DNA from: Lewinellaceae bacterium
GTDB lineage: Bacteria > Bacteroidota > Bacteroidia > Chitinophagales > Saprospiraceae
DNA: 64,000 nt
Direction of reading: 5' to 3'
Assembly: GCA_016716135.1 (NCBI GenBank)
Contig: JADJWX010000014.1
Span: 91,750 to 155,749 of the forward strand
Part shown: piece after piece, positions 37,001-44,381 of the stretch
How positions within the stretch are numbered: position 1 is the first letter of the stretch
Layout of the letters: each line of letters opens with the position of its first letter
Notes under the pieces: model-generated
Told to the model about the DNA's origin: nothing
What the model saw: only the letters and a program-made list of their open reading frames with translations
Database searches by the model: none
Position numbers and translations under genes: made by a program

Positions 37001-37803
37001 CCAGTAAACGTGCTGATTTTTTGCCCGGAGTCGCGGTCCCAGAGGATAGCTGTGGGATCGTAATAACCGCTGGTAAGAATATATTTCCCGTTATCATCGG
37101 GTGAAAAAGCAACCGAGTTTACCGTGTTTTCGTGGCCTTCAAAACTGCGGATTTCCCGGCCGCTTTCCCGGTCCCACAGTTTGGCGCTGCCCCGCGCATT
37201 TTCAATAAAAAACTTGCGCGCGCCCATTACACTCCCGTAATCGGGGTTTGGCACCACGTCGCAGTTCCAGCTGCCGGTCAGCACATATTTCCCATCGGGC
37301 GAAAAAACGGCCTGTGCGATGCCGGCATTGTGACCCTTCAGCCGTTGACGGATAGTGCCGCTTTGCCGGTCCCATACGATAGCCGTGCTGTCTTCGCTTG
37401 CCGTGAGTATCCATTTCCCGTCGGGGGAGAACGCAACGGAATTTACCGCGTCGGTATGGCCGGTAAACTGCCGGATTTCGCGGCCGTCGGGGTGCCAAAG
37501 CCGGGCCGTTCCGTCGGCACTGCCGGTCAGCACCTGGTATTCGCCCGGCGCCGGTGAAAACGCGACGGCGTTCACACGCTTGGTATGGCCGGTGAAGGTT
37601 TGGACTTCCTGGCCATGCCGCGTCCAGAGTTTGGCCGTTTTGTCCTGGCTGCCGGTCAGCACAAATTTTCCGTCCGGTGCAATCGCGGTGGCGTAGACGG
37701 CTTCCGTGTGGCCGATGGGAATGACCAGACGGGGTGTTTGGCTGAAAAGAAAAATGGAGGTGATGAGGAGAAAAAGTGCCGTGTATGCGCATTTAATTTT
37801 CAT
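34021..37803 (-). CDS. Exported WD40-caspase protein 4 (type A tail)
   Basis: 1260 residues from ATG 37803 (signal peptide ending in LLITSIFLFSQ). Fourteen blades can be counted: classical GHTxAVnaVAFSPDG...LTGSxDxTAkLWD blades at both ends and longer, degenerate ones in the middle (about 280-480). Hinge: DWVVATPSGLFDASPGA and LKERYYEPGLLPKLLGF. Caspase domain from about 876, with His in YFSGHGLTY (about 966) and Cys in MILDACNSG (about 1025). A Gly/Ser-rich linker precedes it. The type A tail ends VEVIVDKVSGML. It starts only 21 bp after the stop of protein 5, so these two are surely co-transcribed. Confidence 0.9.
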   Translation of the reverse strand: MKIKCAYTALFLLITSIFLFSQTPRLVIPIGHTEAVYATAIAPDGKFVLTGSQDKTAKLWTRHGQEVQTFTGHTKRVNAVAFSPAPGEYQVLTGSADGTARLWHPDGREIRQFTGHTDAVNSVAFSPDGKWILTASEDSTAIVWDRQSGTIRQRLKGHNAGIAQAVFSPDGKYVLTGSWNCDVVPNPDYGSVMGARKFFIENARGSAKLWDRESGREIRSFEGHENTVNSVAFSPDDNGKYILTSGYYDPTAILWDRDSGQKISTFTGACKESVEMAGFSPDGTLVLTSCDGITLQMWDRQSGQLRHNVDIDPKEAVFSALFFPIQTGEPAAGKFLLLNGITPKIIALDGKSVQTFESHSEALTALAFSPFDGGKNLFLGTNSGHSKRWDIPGARLQTFPETPDFLDHLWQPVSAFAFAGTENMPALLTGRIGSYWAARRDVKTGKPVEVFDVMDGQASSIAISPPSPADPVGGTFLAFGTNKNTIELWDRARKVLVRTLAKPAEPEPANGVDPSNPFGLQQEIKFELKFQAISAVEFSPNDGGKTILSGDLDNAVILWNRETGAILQTLSGHTGAVNDVAFSPDGRLLLSGSSDKTAKLWDRNGQLLRTLSGHTGAVNAVAFAPDGKSILTAGSDNMLKHWDPETGKLLHTMQGLNATALAFTPDGKFFAAGSLDNRAKIWDSETGAELATLVAIDTADWVVATPSGLFDASPGAMKLMHYVVGVEVVALDQLKERYYEPGLLPKLLGFSAGEVRDVSSLGQVALYPEIDARIQENQLNIQLKTRSGGMGKLSLFINGKEVAEDLNPDRKTALIVDLNNYEKYYLPGGNSIAMRAYNSAGWLKSAAYELAYTPPATGRGTGSSGSGGNSLRNDKPHLYAIVVGTSDYSGDQLDLRFPDLDAKAMAEALQVAGKRLFEDRVHLKVLTTDAKTPEGISSKKTIAAAFSEYAGLAKPTDILITYFSGHGLTYGSAEKSQFYYLTKDIASADLKDDEVRKNYTVSSEDLTRWLTDITAKKQVMILDACNSGKAVEALASIGARELNSSQIRALDRMKDRTGMFILTGAAADKVSYEASQYGQGLLTYSLLQGMSGLALTTDKRVDVMTLFQYARDQVPVLAKSIRQVQTPVLAFPTDGGSFDIGIVDAGVKIPLAQVKPVFIRNNFQNEDTFDDDLGLTKALANYFQEITARGAKADLIYVDVSEYENAYSIKGRYTVEGDMVTMRGRLFQGKTSKGEFTVTGKKSDLPALVEVIVDKVSGML

Positions 37804-37824
37804 AAAAGCAGATTCGAAATTGCG

Positions 37825-40800
37825 TTAATCTAATTGTTCGATAGCAGATTCATATATACGTTCCGCCAGTTTTTCGGGTTCGGACGAAGTGCCTGAAAAC
37901 GGAAAACTGGCTACCTCGGCATCTTTCCGGTACACGAATGCGGTACCCTGGATCAAATCGCCGTTCACCTCGTATTGACCGCCGAGGTAATAATGGTCGC
38001 CCTCGAACTCGGCGATATCCCAGAATGCCAGGTTGGGTTCCTTTTTCGAAGCCAGGGTTTCAAGGTAGTGGTTTATAGCCCCGGACAAGCGGGCTACATC
38101 TTTGGCTCTCCGGTCGGTAAAATTAGCGCGGATAAATACCGGAATCTTTTGCGGGATAGGGTAGGGCGGCGGGCCATCAATAATGCCGATGTCGAAACTC
38201 CCATTGCCGATCATTTCAGGTTGCTGGCTTTTCCCGATCTCTCCGGCCAGCCGGTTCACTTCATCGAGAGTGTTGTTGAATAGTTTGCCGACGTCGATGA
38301 AGCTGTTGTTCTCGGCGGCTACGCGTGGCATGTTGTTGAGCAGGCTGTAGGTGAGCAGGCCGTGCCCGAAACGGCTGGCTTCGAAGCTCGGCTTGTCTGC
38401 GGCACTGCCGGCCAGCACAAACATGCCGCTGCGGTCTTGCATACGTTCCAGGGCCCGGCGTTGGTCGGTGCCAAGGTCCTTGTCTCCGGCCGTCAGTTTG
38501 TCCACCGCTTTGCCTGAATTGCAGGCGTCGAGAATTAAAATACGCTTGCGCGCCGTAATTTCATTGAGCCAGCTTTGCAGGCTGTCCTGGGCAATCGCCT
38601 TGGTATTGCGGACGGCGGGATCGCTCAGGTCGTCGGAGCTGATGTCAGTGGAGAGGTAGTGAAACTGCCCCTTTTCGCTGTTGGGCGGGTATGTGATACC
38701 GTGGCCGGACAAGTACACCAGCAGGATGTCGTTGGGGGTTGCTTTTTCAGCGATGCCTTTGAGTTGTCGCCGGATCTCGGCTCTGCGGGGCCAGGGTTCT
38801 GCACCGGTGTTCAGGAGTTTGATCTCGATATTGTTGCCAAAAAGCCGGGCGCCGGTAGTACGCAGGGCTTCGGCGAAGGCTGCGGCATCTTTATCCGGGT
38901 ACTTGAGTTTGAGGCTTTCGCCGGAATAGTTGGAGGTGCCGACAATCAGCGCATAGAGTTTAATTGCCTTAAAATCGGCATCCCTGCTATCCCGAAGCGA
39001 GCCGGGGTTATTGTTCGTGCCCTTGTTTCCGGTTGTTTCAGTGTGGTAATCGAACCGGTAATGCGGCCCCTTAAGCCAGCCGGCGCCGTTGTATGCCCGC
39101 AACGACAACTGGCTAATGGTATCGGCAACGAAAAAACGGGCATACCGGCTCAAGTCAAGTTCAAAAGCCGCTTTACGCCCCGGGTTCGCATCGGGTTCGA
39201 GTTCAATATTGTCATTCAGCAGGAGCACAACCCTGCCGATACCGCCGTTTCGCGGGTTCAGTTGCACCTTGAGTTTGTCCTCCCGGATAGTCGCCGCGGT
39301 GATTTCCGGGTAAAAATCCAGTTTATCCAGTGTGCTTACATCACGCAGGCCGCCCGGAACGTAGCCCAGCAGTTTTTGCAACAAGCCCGGCTCGTAGTAG
39401 CGTTCTTTGAGTTGTTCCAGTTCGATCACTTCCTGGTTGTACACGTAGTACATCTGTTCCATCATTCCGGACGAGGCGTCGAACAGGCCGGTTGGGCTGA
39501 GAACGGCCCAGTGTTGCTGGCCGTAAAAATACAGGGAGGCCAGTTCCCGGCCTTGTTGCAAGTCCCAAAGTTTGACTTCCGTTTTATCTTCTCCGACGGA
39601 CAGGGCATAGCGGTTGTCCGGCGAAATATCGATGTCCTCAATGCTGCTGCTGTGCCCTTTCAGGCTATGCTGCAGCTTGCCGTCGGCTGTGCGCACGACC
39701 TGGATGCTGTTGTCAGTTCTGCCGATCAGTGCAAGTGTGTTATCGGGTGAAAAGGCGGCCGTTGTTGTCCAGGAATTGTCCGTTGTTTTTTCAACAGCGT
39801 GGGCAGTACTGCCTTGCCGCCTGGCCAGTGTTGTCCCGGCGCCGTTATCATGAAAATCCGCATGGTACGGAAACCAGCGGGCCTCCCAGCTGCCATCCCG
39901 GCTATGCAGGAAGCTTTCGTACCGGGAGCGCGACCCGAATTCAGTTAACGCAGTGCCGGTTTTTTTAGGAGAAAACGAAGCCGGGTCAAAAGGACTGACC
40001 CGGGCCGACTCCAGGTCAAGTTGCCAGGCCGACGCTTGGGGCCCCAGCAGCTGAATCCGGGTTTTTTCGGCAAAGTTTACCGCCTGCACCTGCCTGAGTT
40101 GCTTGCTGGTGAACTCCCGGACCAGGCTCCCCGATTTGCTGTGGCGCAGTTGCAATACTCCGTCTTGGGCGCCGAAGAGCAAATACCGGCCATCCGGGCT
40201 AAACGCAATTTTTCCTCCGCCTGAAAACAAATCCCCGTTGGAAAGTTCAAAATCGAGTTCCCAGTACTTTTTGCGGGTTAAAATATCCCAAACCTCAATT
40301 TTTTCAGCACCCTTGCGGACTACTGCCAGTAATTCGCCGGTTGGGGTAAACTGCACCAGGGGGCGCACGGCTCCATCGTCTGCGTTGATCAGCGCAACCG
40401 GGTCCTTCACCGGTTCGAGCGTGGCCTGCTTTTTAAAATCAAGGAGGTATTGCCGGTTATCGCTGGTCAGGATAAATACACGATCGCCGGAAAGCGAACA
40501 GGTGACGTAGCAGGCATCGGAATTGATCTGCCCCGGTGACTTGCCCCATTTACCCGTTTTCAGGTTGAATAATTGCAGGGTTATGGCGCCGTCGTTCTGT
40601 AGTTGGACCAGGGCTTCCGATTGGTTATTTACCCAGCAAAGGTCCTTTACAAAACCCGGCGCATTCGGTAAGGGCGTCGATTTTCCGGTTTCAACGTTTT
40701 CCCAAAACAGTTTCGATTTGCCGTCAGGTGTATTTTCGATACGCAACACCTGCGCGTCCTGCAGCGGCGAAGGGTAAAACGCAAACGGGTTTTCGGTTTC

Positions 40801-41259
40801 AAACAGATCACGGCTTGTGCCCGCCTGAAAATCTATGGCCGCCAGCTTCAAGTCATGCAACAGAAAATACCCCAGGCGCCCGCTGGCTGAATATTTGAGT
40901 GGGCCATCTTCATTGGCGGGAAAAAACTTGCCGGACTGGCTATCCCAGCAATGGACCATTGGAAAGTCAAACCCGGCGCTAAAAGCGGCACTTCGGCCGT
41001 CCGGTGCGGCTAAAACCCATTTTGGCATGCTTGGAAACGGGGCGGCCCGAAGCAACTTTCCGGAAGCCGTCTCCCACAAACGAAGGTCGCCAGAACTAAC
41101 GTCGTTTGCCGATGCGGTAAAAATATATTTCCCATCCCTGGAAAAACTGAGATCAACGTACCCGTTCGGCTTGTCCAGCGGAAAGCGGAGATCGGGTTTC
41201 TGGGCAAAAAGAGGCAGGCAACAGGCGAATACCAGGTAAAATGTAAGTTGTTGTTTCAT
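37825..41259 (-). CDS. Exported WD40-caspase protein 5 (type B tail), first gene of the array
   Basis: 1144 residues from ATG 41259 (signal peptide MKQQLTFYLVFACCLPLFAQ). The WD40 part is the most divergent of the five: clear blades near the N-terminus (LSFSRDGKYIFTAS) and just before the hinge (DISPDNRYALSVGEDKTEVK, then LWDL), with weak ones between. Hinge: HWAVLSPTGLFDASSGM and LEQLKERYYEPGLLQKLLGY. Caspase domain from about 766 with YLSGHGITYPPNSEKGQF (His about 853) and LILDACNSG (Cys about 913). Tail type B (GPPPYPIPQKIPVFIRANF, DHYYLGGQY). It heads the five-gene array, so the main promoter should lie in the 800-bp region upstream. Confidence 0.9.
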   Translation of the reverse strand: MKQQLTFYLVFACCLPLFAQKPDLRFPLDKPNGYVDLSFSRDGKYIFTASANDVSSGDLRLWETASGKLLRAAPFPSMPKWVLAAPDGRSAAFSAGFDFPMVHCWDSQSGKFFPANEDGPLKYSASGRLGYFLLHDLKLAAIDFQAGTSRDLFETENPFAFYPSPLQDAQVLRIENTPDGKSKLFWENVETGKSTPLPNAPGFVKDLCWVNNQSEALVQLQNDGAITLQLFNLKTGKWGKSPGQINSDACYVTCSLSGDRVFILTSDNRQYLLDFKKQATLEPVKDPVALINADDGAVRPLVQFTPTGELLAVVRKGAEKIEVWDILTRKKYWELDFELSNGDLFSGGGKIAFSPDGRYLLFGAQDGVLQLRHSKSGSLVREFTSKQLRQVQAVNFAEKTRIQLLGPQASAWQLDLESARVSPFDPASFSPKKTGTALTEFGSRSRYESFLHSRDGSWEARWFPYHADFHDNGAGTTLARRQGSTAHAVEKTTDNSWTTTAAFSPDNTLALIGRTDNSIQVVRTADGKLQHSLKGHSSSIEDIDISPDNRYALSVGEDKTEVKLWDLQQGRELASLYFYGQQHWAVLSPTGLFDASSGMMEQMYYVYNQEVIELEQLKERYYEPGLLQKLLGYVPGGLRDVSTLDKLDFYPEITAATIREDKLKVQLNPRNGGIGRVVLLLNDNIELEPDANPGRKAAFELDLSRYARFFVADTISQLSLRAYNGAGWLKGPHYRFDYHTETTGNKGTNNNPGSLRDSRDADFKAIKLYALIVGTSNYSGESLKLKYPDKDAAAFAEALRTTGARLFGNNIEIKLLNTGAEPWPRRAEIRRQLKGIAEKATPNDILLVYLSGHGITYPPNSEKGQFHYLSTDISSDDLSDPAVRNTKAIAQDSLQSWLNEITARKRILILDACNSGKAVDKLTAGDKDLGTDQRRALERMQDRSGMFVLAGSAADKPSFEASRFGHGLLTYSLLNNMPRVAAENNSFIDVGKLFNNTLDEVNRLAGEIGKSQQPEMIGNGSFDIGIIDGPPPYPIPQKIPVFIRANFTDRRAKDVARLSGAINHYLETLASKKEPNLAFWDIAEFEGDHYYLGGQYEVNGDLIQGTAFVYRKDAEVASFPFSGTSSEPEKLAERIYESAIEQLD

Positions 41260-41558
41260 TTGCTGATCTGGAAAATTTATCGTTGAATAAAGGTAAGTAT
41301 CAAATAGGAACTGTCATAAATCTCGTCCATACGAGCACCTTTCCCTGCCAGCCCTGGTGGATTAATCTCCGGAAAACGGTTTTGTTATCAAGCCTGTGCA
41401 TGTCCGCGTTTTTTTGCCGTGCGCATACCGAAACCGCCTGTTTTTCGGCGCCGGGCCGGCCGTTTTTTTGAAGCGGCCGGTCTTTTGATCTTGTCGTTGC
41501 TTCTAGAAGCGATTTAAACTTATGCTTCGCCATTAATCCGAAAATTACCCTAAACGGA

Positions 41559-41605
41559 ATCAAATCCGCGTTTCGCCGCAGTCGAATCCGCCTCATCGGC
41601 GTTCC
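41559..41605. repeat. Dispersed repeat ATCAAATCCGCGTTT...GCGTTCC
   Basis: Shares ATCAAATCCGCG, AATCCGCCTCATC and CGTTC blocks, in the same order, with 63885-63941; related CATCCGCGTTCC sequence occurs in the nested palindrome at 54917-54932. Confidence 0.6.
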
Positions 41606-41668
41606 AATCGCCCTGCGTTGAGAACCCGCCTTTGAATTTCCCGGCGAACAGGAAGAGACCACGATCAT

Positions 41669-41730
41669 ACTACTGGACATTTTTCTCGCAGATTTTACGC
41701 AGAAAATCTGCGAGAAAAATGTCCAGTAGT
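41669..41730. repeat. 62-bp palindrome with 28-bp perfect arms
   Basis: Arms 41669-41696 and 41703-41730 (start ACTACTGGACATTTTTCTCG) surround a 6-nt loop ACGCAG. Non-coding. It would form a cruciform or a very stable RNA hairpin. Confidence 0.85.
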
Positions 41731-42062
41731 GTGGACCACGATACCTCGGATTTGATTCCGCTGAGGTCAGGTCAGGCGATCAAAATTTAAATCACCCTTT
41801 ATTTTTTTTTCGGATGACCAGATTTTCGGGCATCGCCTTTTTTCAAGAAATTAAAAACCGCTATGTGCAAAATGGGTAGTTTTTAATTTTTAAAAAACAA
41901 TTTATGCATTATGAAAAAAATTGCTTCACTTAGGCTTTTTGGGGTTTTTGTTTAATTTATTTTGAAAAAATATTTTGAATTAATAAACAAAAATAGACCC
42001 TGTCCCGTTACATGCCCCGACTTTCAACCAAGTATTTCACCTAAACAAAATAGCATATTACT

Positions 42063-42998
42063 ATGAAAAAAGTCCTCCTTTTCCCGGTATTCCTTGCGCT
42101 CGCCGCAGGCCTGGTTTTTACGGCATGTAACGACGACGACGATAACCCCCAATCCATTGTTGATCTCGCACAGGGCAATACAAACCTGAGCATCCTGGTT
42201 GACGCACTGGTTCGCGCCGATTTGGTCACTACGCTGGAAGGCGCCGGCCCGTTCACGGTGCTTGCCCCGACCAACGCTGCGTTCAACACGCTGCTCAATG
42301 ACCTGGGCGCCACAAGCCTCAACGACATTCCGGTCGATGTGCTGCGCAACATCCTGCTCAACCACGTCATCAGCGGTGATGTGCGTTCCGGTGCGCTCAC
42401 GACAGGCTATGTCAGCACCCTTGCTACGGGCCCGGGCAACAATCCGATCAGCCTGTATGTGGATGTCACCAGCGGTGTAAAATTTAACGGAACAGCCACG
42501 GTGACTACCGCCGATCTGATCGGCACCAACGGCGTTGTGCACGTGATCGATCAGGTGCTGACCATCCCGACGGTGGTAAACACAGCGCTGAACAATCCGA
42601 ATTTTTCGATCTTGGTAGCAGCGCTTACCCGCGGTGATCTGGGTGTGGATTATGTTTCGCTGCTTTCCGGCGACGGCCCGTTCACAGTTTTCGCGCCGAC
42701 CAATGACGCTTTTGTGGCTTTGTTGACCGAACTCGGAGCAGCCAGTTTGAATGACATTCCGGCCAATACGCTGAATGCGGTGTTGCAGTATCACGTCGTC
42801 AGCGGCGCCAATGTGCGCTCAACGCAATTGACGGAAGGTCAGAATGTAACCACCTATCAGGGTGGCGACTTCACGGTCAGCTTGGCTGGCGGTGCAAAAA
42901 TCACCGACGGTCAGGGCCGCGTGAGCAACATCATTGCCGTCGATGTTCAGGCTGGCAACGGCGTGGTACATGCCATCGACAAAGTAATTCTCCCGTAA
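42063..42998 (+). CDS. Lipoprotein with two FAS1 (fasciclin) domains
   Basis: 311 residues. Lipoprotein signal with lipobox GLVFTAC (Cys22) followed by an Asp-rich stretch, a lipoprotein export signal typical of surface lipoproteins in Bacteroidota. Two FAS1 domains follow: about 34-167 and 172-310. Each has the H1 motif (GPFTVLAPTNAAF; GPFTVFAPTNDAF), a YH or NHV segment, and an H2 motif with G-N/T-G-V-V-H-(V/A)-I-D. FAS1 proteins mediate adhesion. It is transcribed away from the caspase array and has a terminator hairpin about 80 bp downstream, so it appears monocistronic. Confidence 0.93.
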   Translation: MKKVLLFPVFLALAAGLVFTACNDDDDNPQSIVDLAQGNTNLSILVDALVRADLVTTLEGAGPFTVLAPTNAAFNTLLNDLGATSLNDIPVDVLRNILLNHVISGDVRSGALTTGYVSTLATGPGNNPISLYVDVTSGVKFNGTATVTTADLIGTNGVVHVIDQVLTIPTVVNTALNNPNFSILVAALTRGDLGVDYVSLLSGDGPFTVFAPTNDAFVALLTELGAASLNDIPANTLNAVLQYHVVSGANVRSTQLTEGQNVTTYQGGDFTVSLAGGAKITDGQGRVSNIIAVDVQAGNGVVHAIDKVILP

Positions 42999-43006
42999 GG
43001 GGTTTT

Positions 43007-43190
43007 GGATTGCGGATTACGGATTGCGGATTACGGATTGCGGATTACGGATTGGTACACCTTCCCGGTGTAAATAAATTGGGGGCCTGTTCGAATTATT
43101 CGAACAGGCCCCAATTTTATATTCAACCCAATGTTGAACCAATCCGCACTCCGCACTCCGCACTCCGTAATCCGCAATCCGCAATCCCCT
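43007..43190. repeat. Palindromic heptamer-repeat element
   Basis: Left arm has about seven units alternating GGATTGC and GGATTAC (43007-43055); right arm carries the inverted AATCCGC/ACTCCGC/TAATCCG units (43137-43190). The centre holds GTACACCTTCCCGGTG and the terminator at 43076-43117. Same design as 22202-22273. Confidence 0.8.
43076..43117 (+). terminator. Terminator between FAS1 gene and YeeE gene
   Basis: Stem AATTGGGGGCCTGTTCGAA with its complement (one bulged G), loop TTA/T, and an ATTTTAT tail; placed between convergent genes, so it may serve both. Confidence 0.8.
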
Positions 43191-43708
43191 TACGGCAGCC
43201 GTTCCCGGAAATACCCGTACACCCAGGTGCCGGCGATCGCGCTGAGAATGGCGACCAAAAACACCAGCGCGCCGGTGCCGACCAGGGCGAACAAGGGCCC
43301 CGGGCAGGCGCCCGTCATGGCCCAGCCCAGGCCGAAGATGGTGCCGCCGATGATCTGGCCTTTGTTGAAACGCTTGGGGGTGAAGTTGATTTCCTCGCCG
43401 TAGATGGTACGCGCCTTAAGTTTTTTTATCAGAAAAACAGAAATAACGCCAACCATCACCGCCGTGCCAATCACGCCGTACATGTGAAACGATTCGAGGC
43501 GGAACATCTCCTGGATACGGTACCAGGATATTACCTCGCCTTTCACCAGAGCGATCCCGAAAACGATCCCGACCAGGCTGAATTTCAGGTTGTGCCACCA
43601 GGGATGCGCCACTTCAGATTCGTTCAGGCACATCGTATCCAGCGAACGCACCTCATAATCGGTGTTATTAGCGGCTTCTTTTTCTATTGTTGATGCTGTA
43701 TTTGCCAT
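43190..43708 (-). CDS. YeeE/YedE-family sulfur-compound transporter, short subunit B (DUF6691-type)
   Basis: 172 residues with about four TM helices (42-62, 76-98, 118-138, 145-165). The hallmark is TGACPGPLFALVG (about 131-143), the Cys-containing motif of the YeeE/YedE thiosulfate-transporter family, equivalent to the conserved Cys repeats of full-length TsuA. The N-terminal about 40 residues are soluble. Together with the next gene upstream it makes a split two-subunit form of the family, common in Bacteroidota and Proteobacteria. Its neighbour encodes a persulfide dioxygenase-sulfurtransferase, so import or export of thiosulfate or other sulfane sulfur is the likely job. Confidence 0.85.
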   Translation of the reverse strand: MANTASTIEKEAANNTDYEVRSLDTMCLNESEVAHPWWHNLKFSLVGIVFGIALVKGEVISWYRIQEMFRLESFHMYGVIGTAVMVGVISVFLIKKLKARTIYGEEINFTPKRFNKGQIIGGTIFGLGWAMTGACPGPLFALVGTGALVFLVAILSAIAGTWVYGYFRERLP

Positions 43709-43756
43709 TTTAGATTTGTCATTTAGGTAAATATGTATTCACGCACTCACGCATTG

Positions 43757-44317
43757 TCAAAGCGCCAGGATGTACGGCAGGATCAAATTGGTCATTATAA
43801 ATCCCCCGATCATGAAAAAAATCGTGGCGACCAGCGACGGCAGTTGCAGGTTAGACAGGCCCATGATGGCATGCCCGGAAGTGCATCCTCCGGCATAGCG
43901 GGTGCCGAAACCCACCAGGAATCCGCCAATGACGATCATAATGAAACCCCGCAGGCTGAGCAATTCGTTCCAGCTGAACAGGTCGGCCGGCACCAGTCCG
44001 TCGGCCCTTGTGATGCCGTTTTCAGCCAGATCGGCGGCCAGCGCAGGCGCTACCTGGATCGGGTTGGGATCGGCCAGCACCGTGCTGGCGATGAAGGCGC
44101 CCACGACGAGGCCGCCGACAAAAAAGAGATTCCAGGCTTCTTTTTTCCAGTCGTATTGAAAAAATTTGATGTTGGCCGGGAAACAGGCTGCACAGGCATG
44201 CCGCAGGTTGGCGGAAATACCGAAGTGTTTGTTTCCCAGCAGCAGAAGTACCGGCACCGTGAGTCCGGCAAAGATTCCGGCAACCCACCAGGGCCAGGGT
44301 TGTGATAGAAATTCCAT
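43757..44317 (-). CDS. YeeE/YedE-family sulfur-compound transporter, subunit A
   Basis: 186 residues from ATG 44317 (MEFLSQPWPWWVAGI). About five TM helices; the signature GGCTSGHAIMG (about 143-153) and the motif RHACAAC near residue 40 carry the conserved Cys residues thought to relay sulfur in this family. The ATG chosen starts right at the first TM helix. It is 48 bp upstream of the second subunit (43708) and about 65 bp downstream of the CstB-like gene, so all three form one operon. Substrate is inferred from family and context. Confidence 0.88.
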   Translation of the reverse strand: MEFLSQPWPWWVAGIFAGLTVPVLLLLGNKHFGISANLRHACAACFPANIKFFQYDWKKEAWNLFFVGGLVVGAFIASTVLADPNPIQVAPALAADLAENGITRADGLVPADLFSWNELLSLRGFIMIVIGGFLVGFGTRYAGGCTSGHAIMGLSNLQLPSLVATIFFMIGGFIMTNLILPYILAL

Positions 44318-44381
44318 TTTACAATTGTTGTTGCGTTGAAGTATGGCGTTGATTGGGGCCGGCTCGCCGGCAGCAAGGTTT

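Larger units (their letters stand above)
41260..42062. other. 800-bp divergent intergenic region
   Basis: No credible gene. It separates the caspase array (leftward) from the FAS1 gene (rightward) and so should hold both promoters. Contents: a GC hairpin CCGGCCG...CGGCCGG (41456-41480), a dispersed CCGCGTT-type repeat (41559-41605), the 28-bp-arm palindrome at 41669-41730, and a very A/T-rich stretch (about 41800-42000) ahead of the FAS1 gene. Confidence 0.6.

Noticed and set aside
41911..41955. Short ORF MKKIASLRLFGVFV with signal-like start
   Set aside because: Only 14 codons in an A/T-rich region; no evidence of expression, could be chance or a remnant of a signal peptide.
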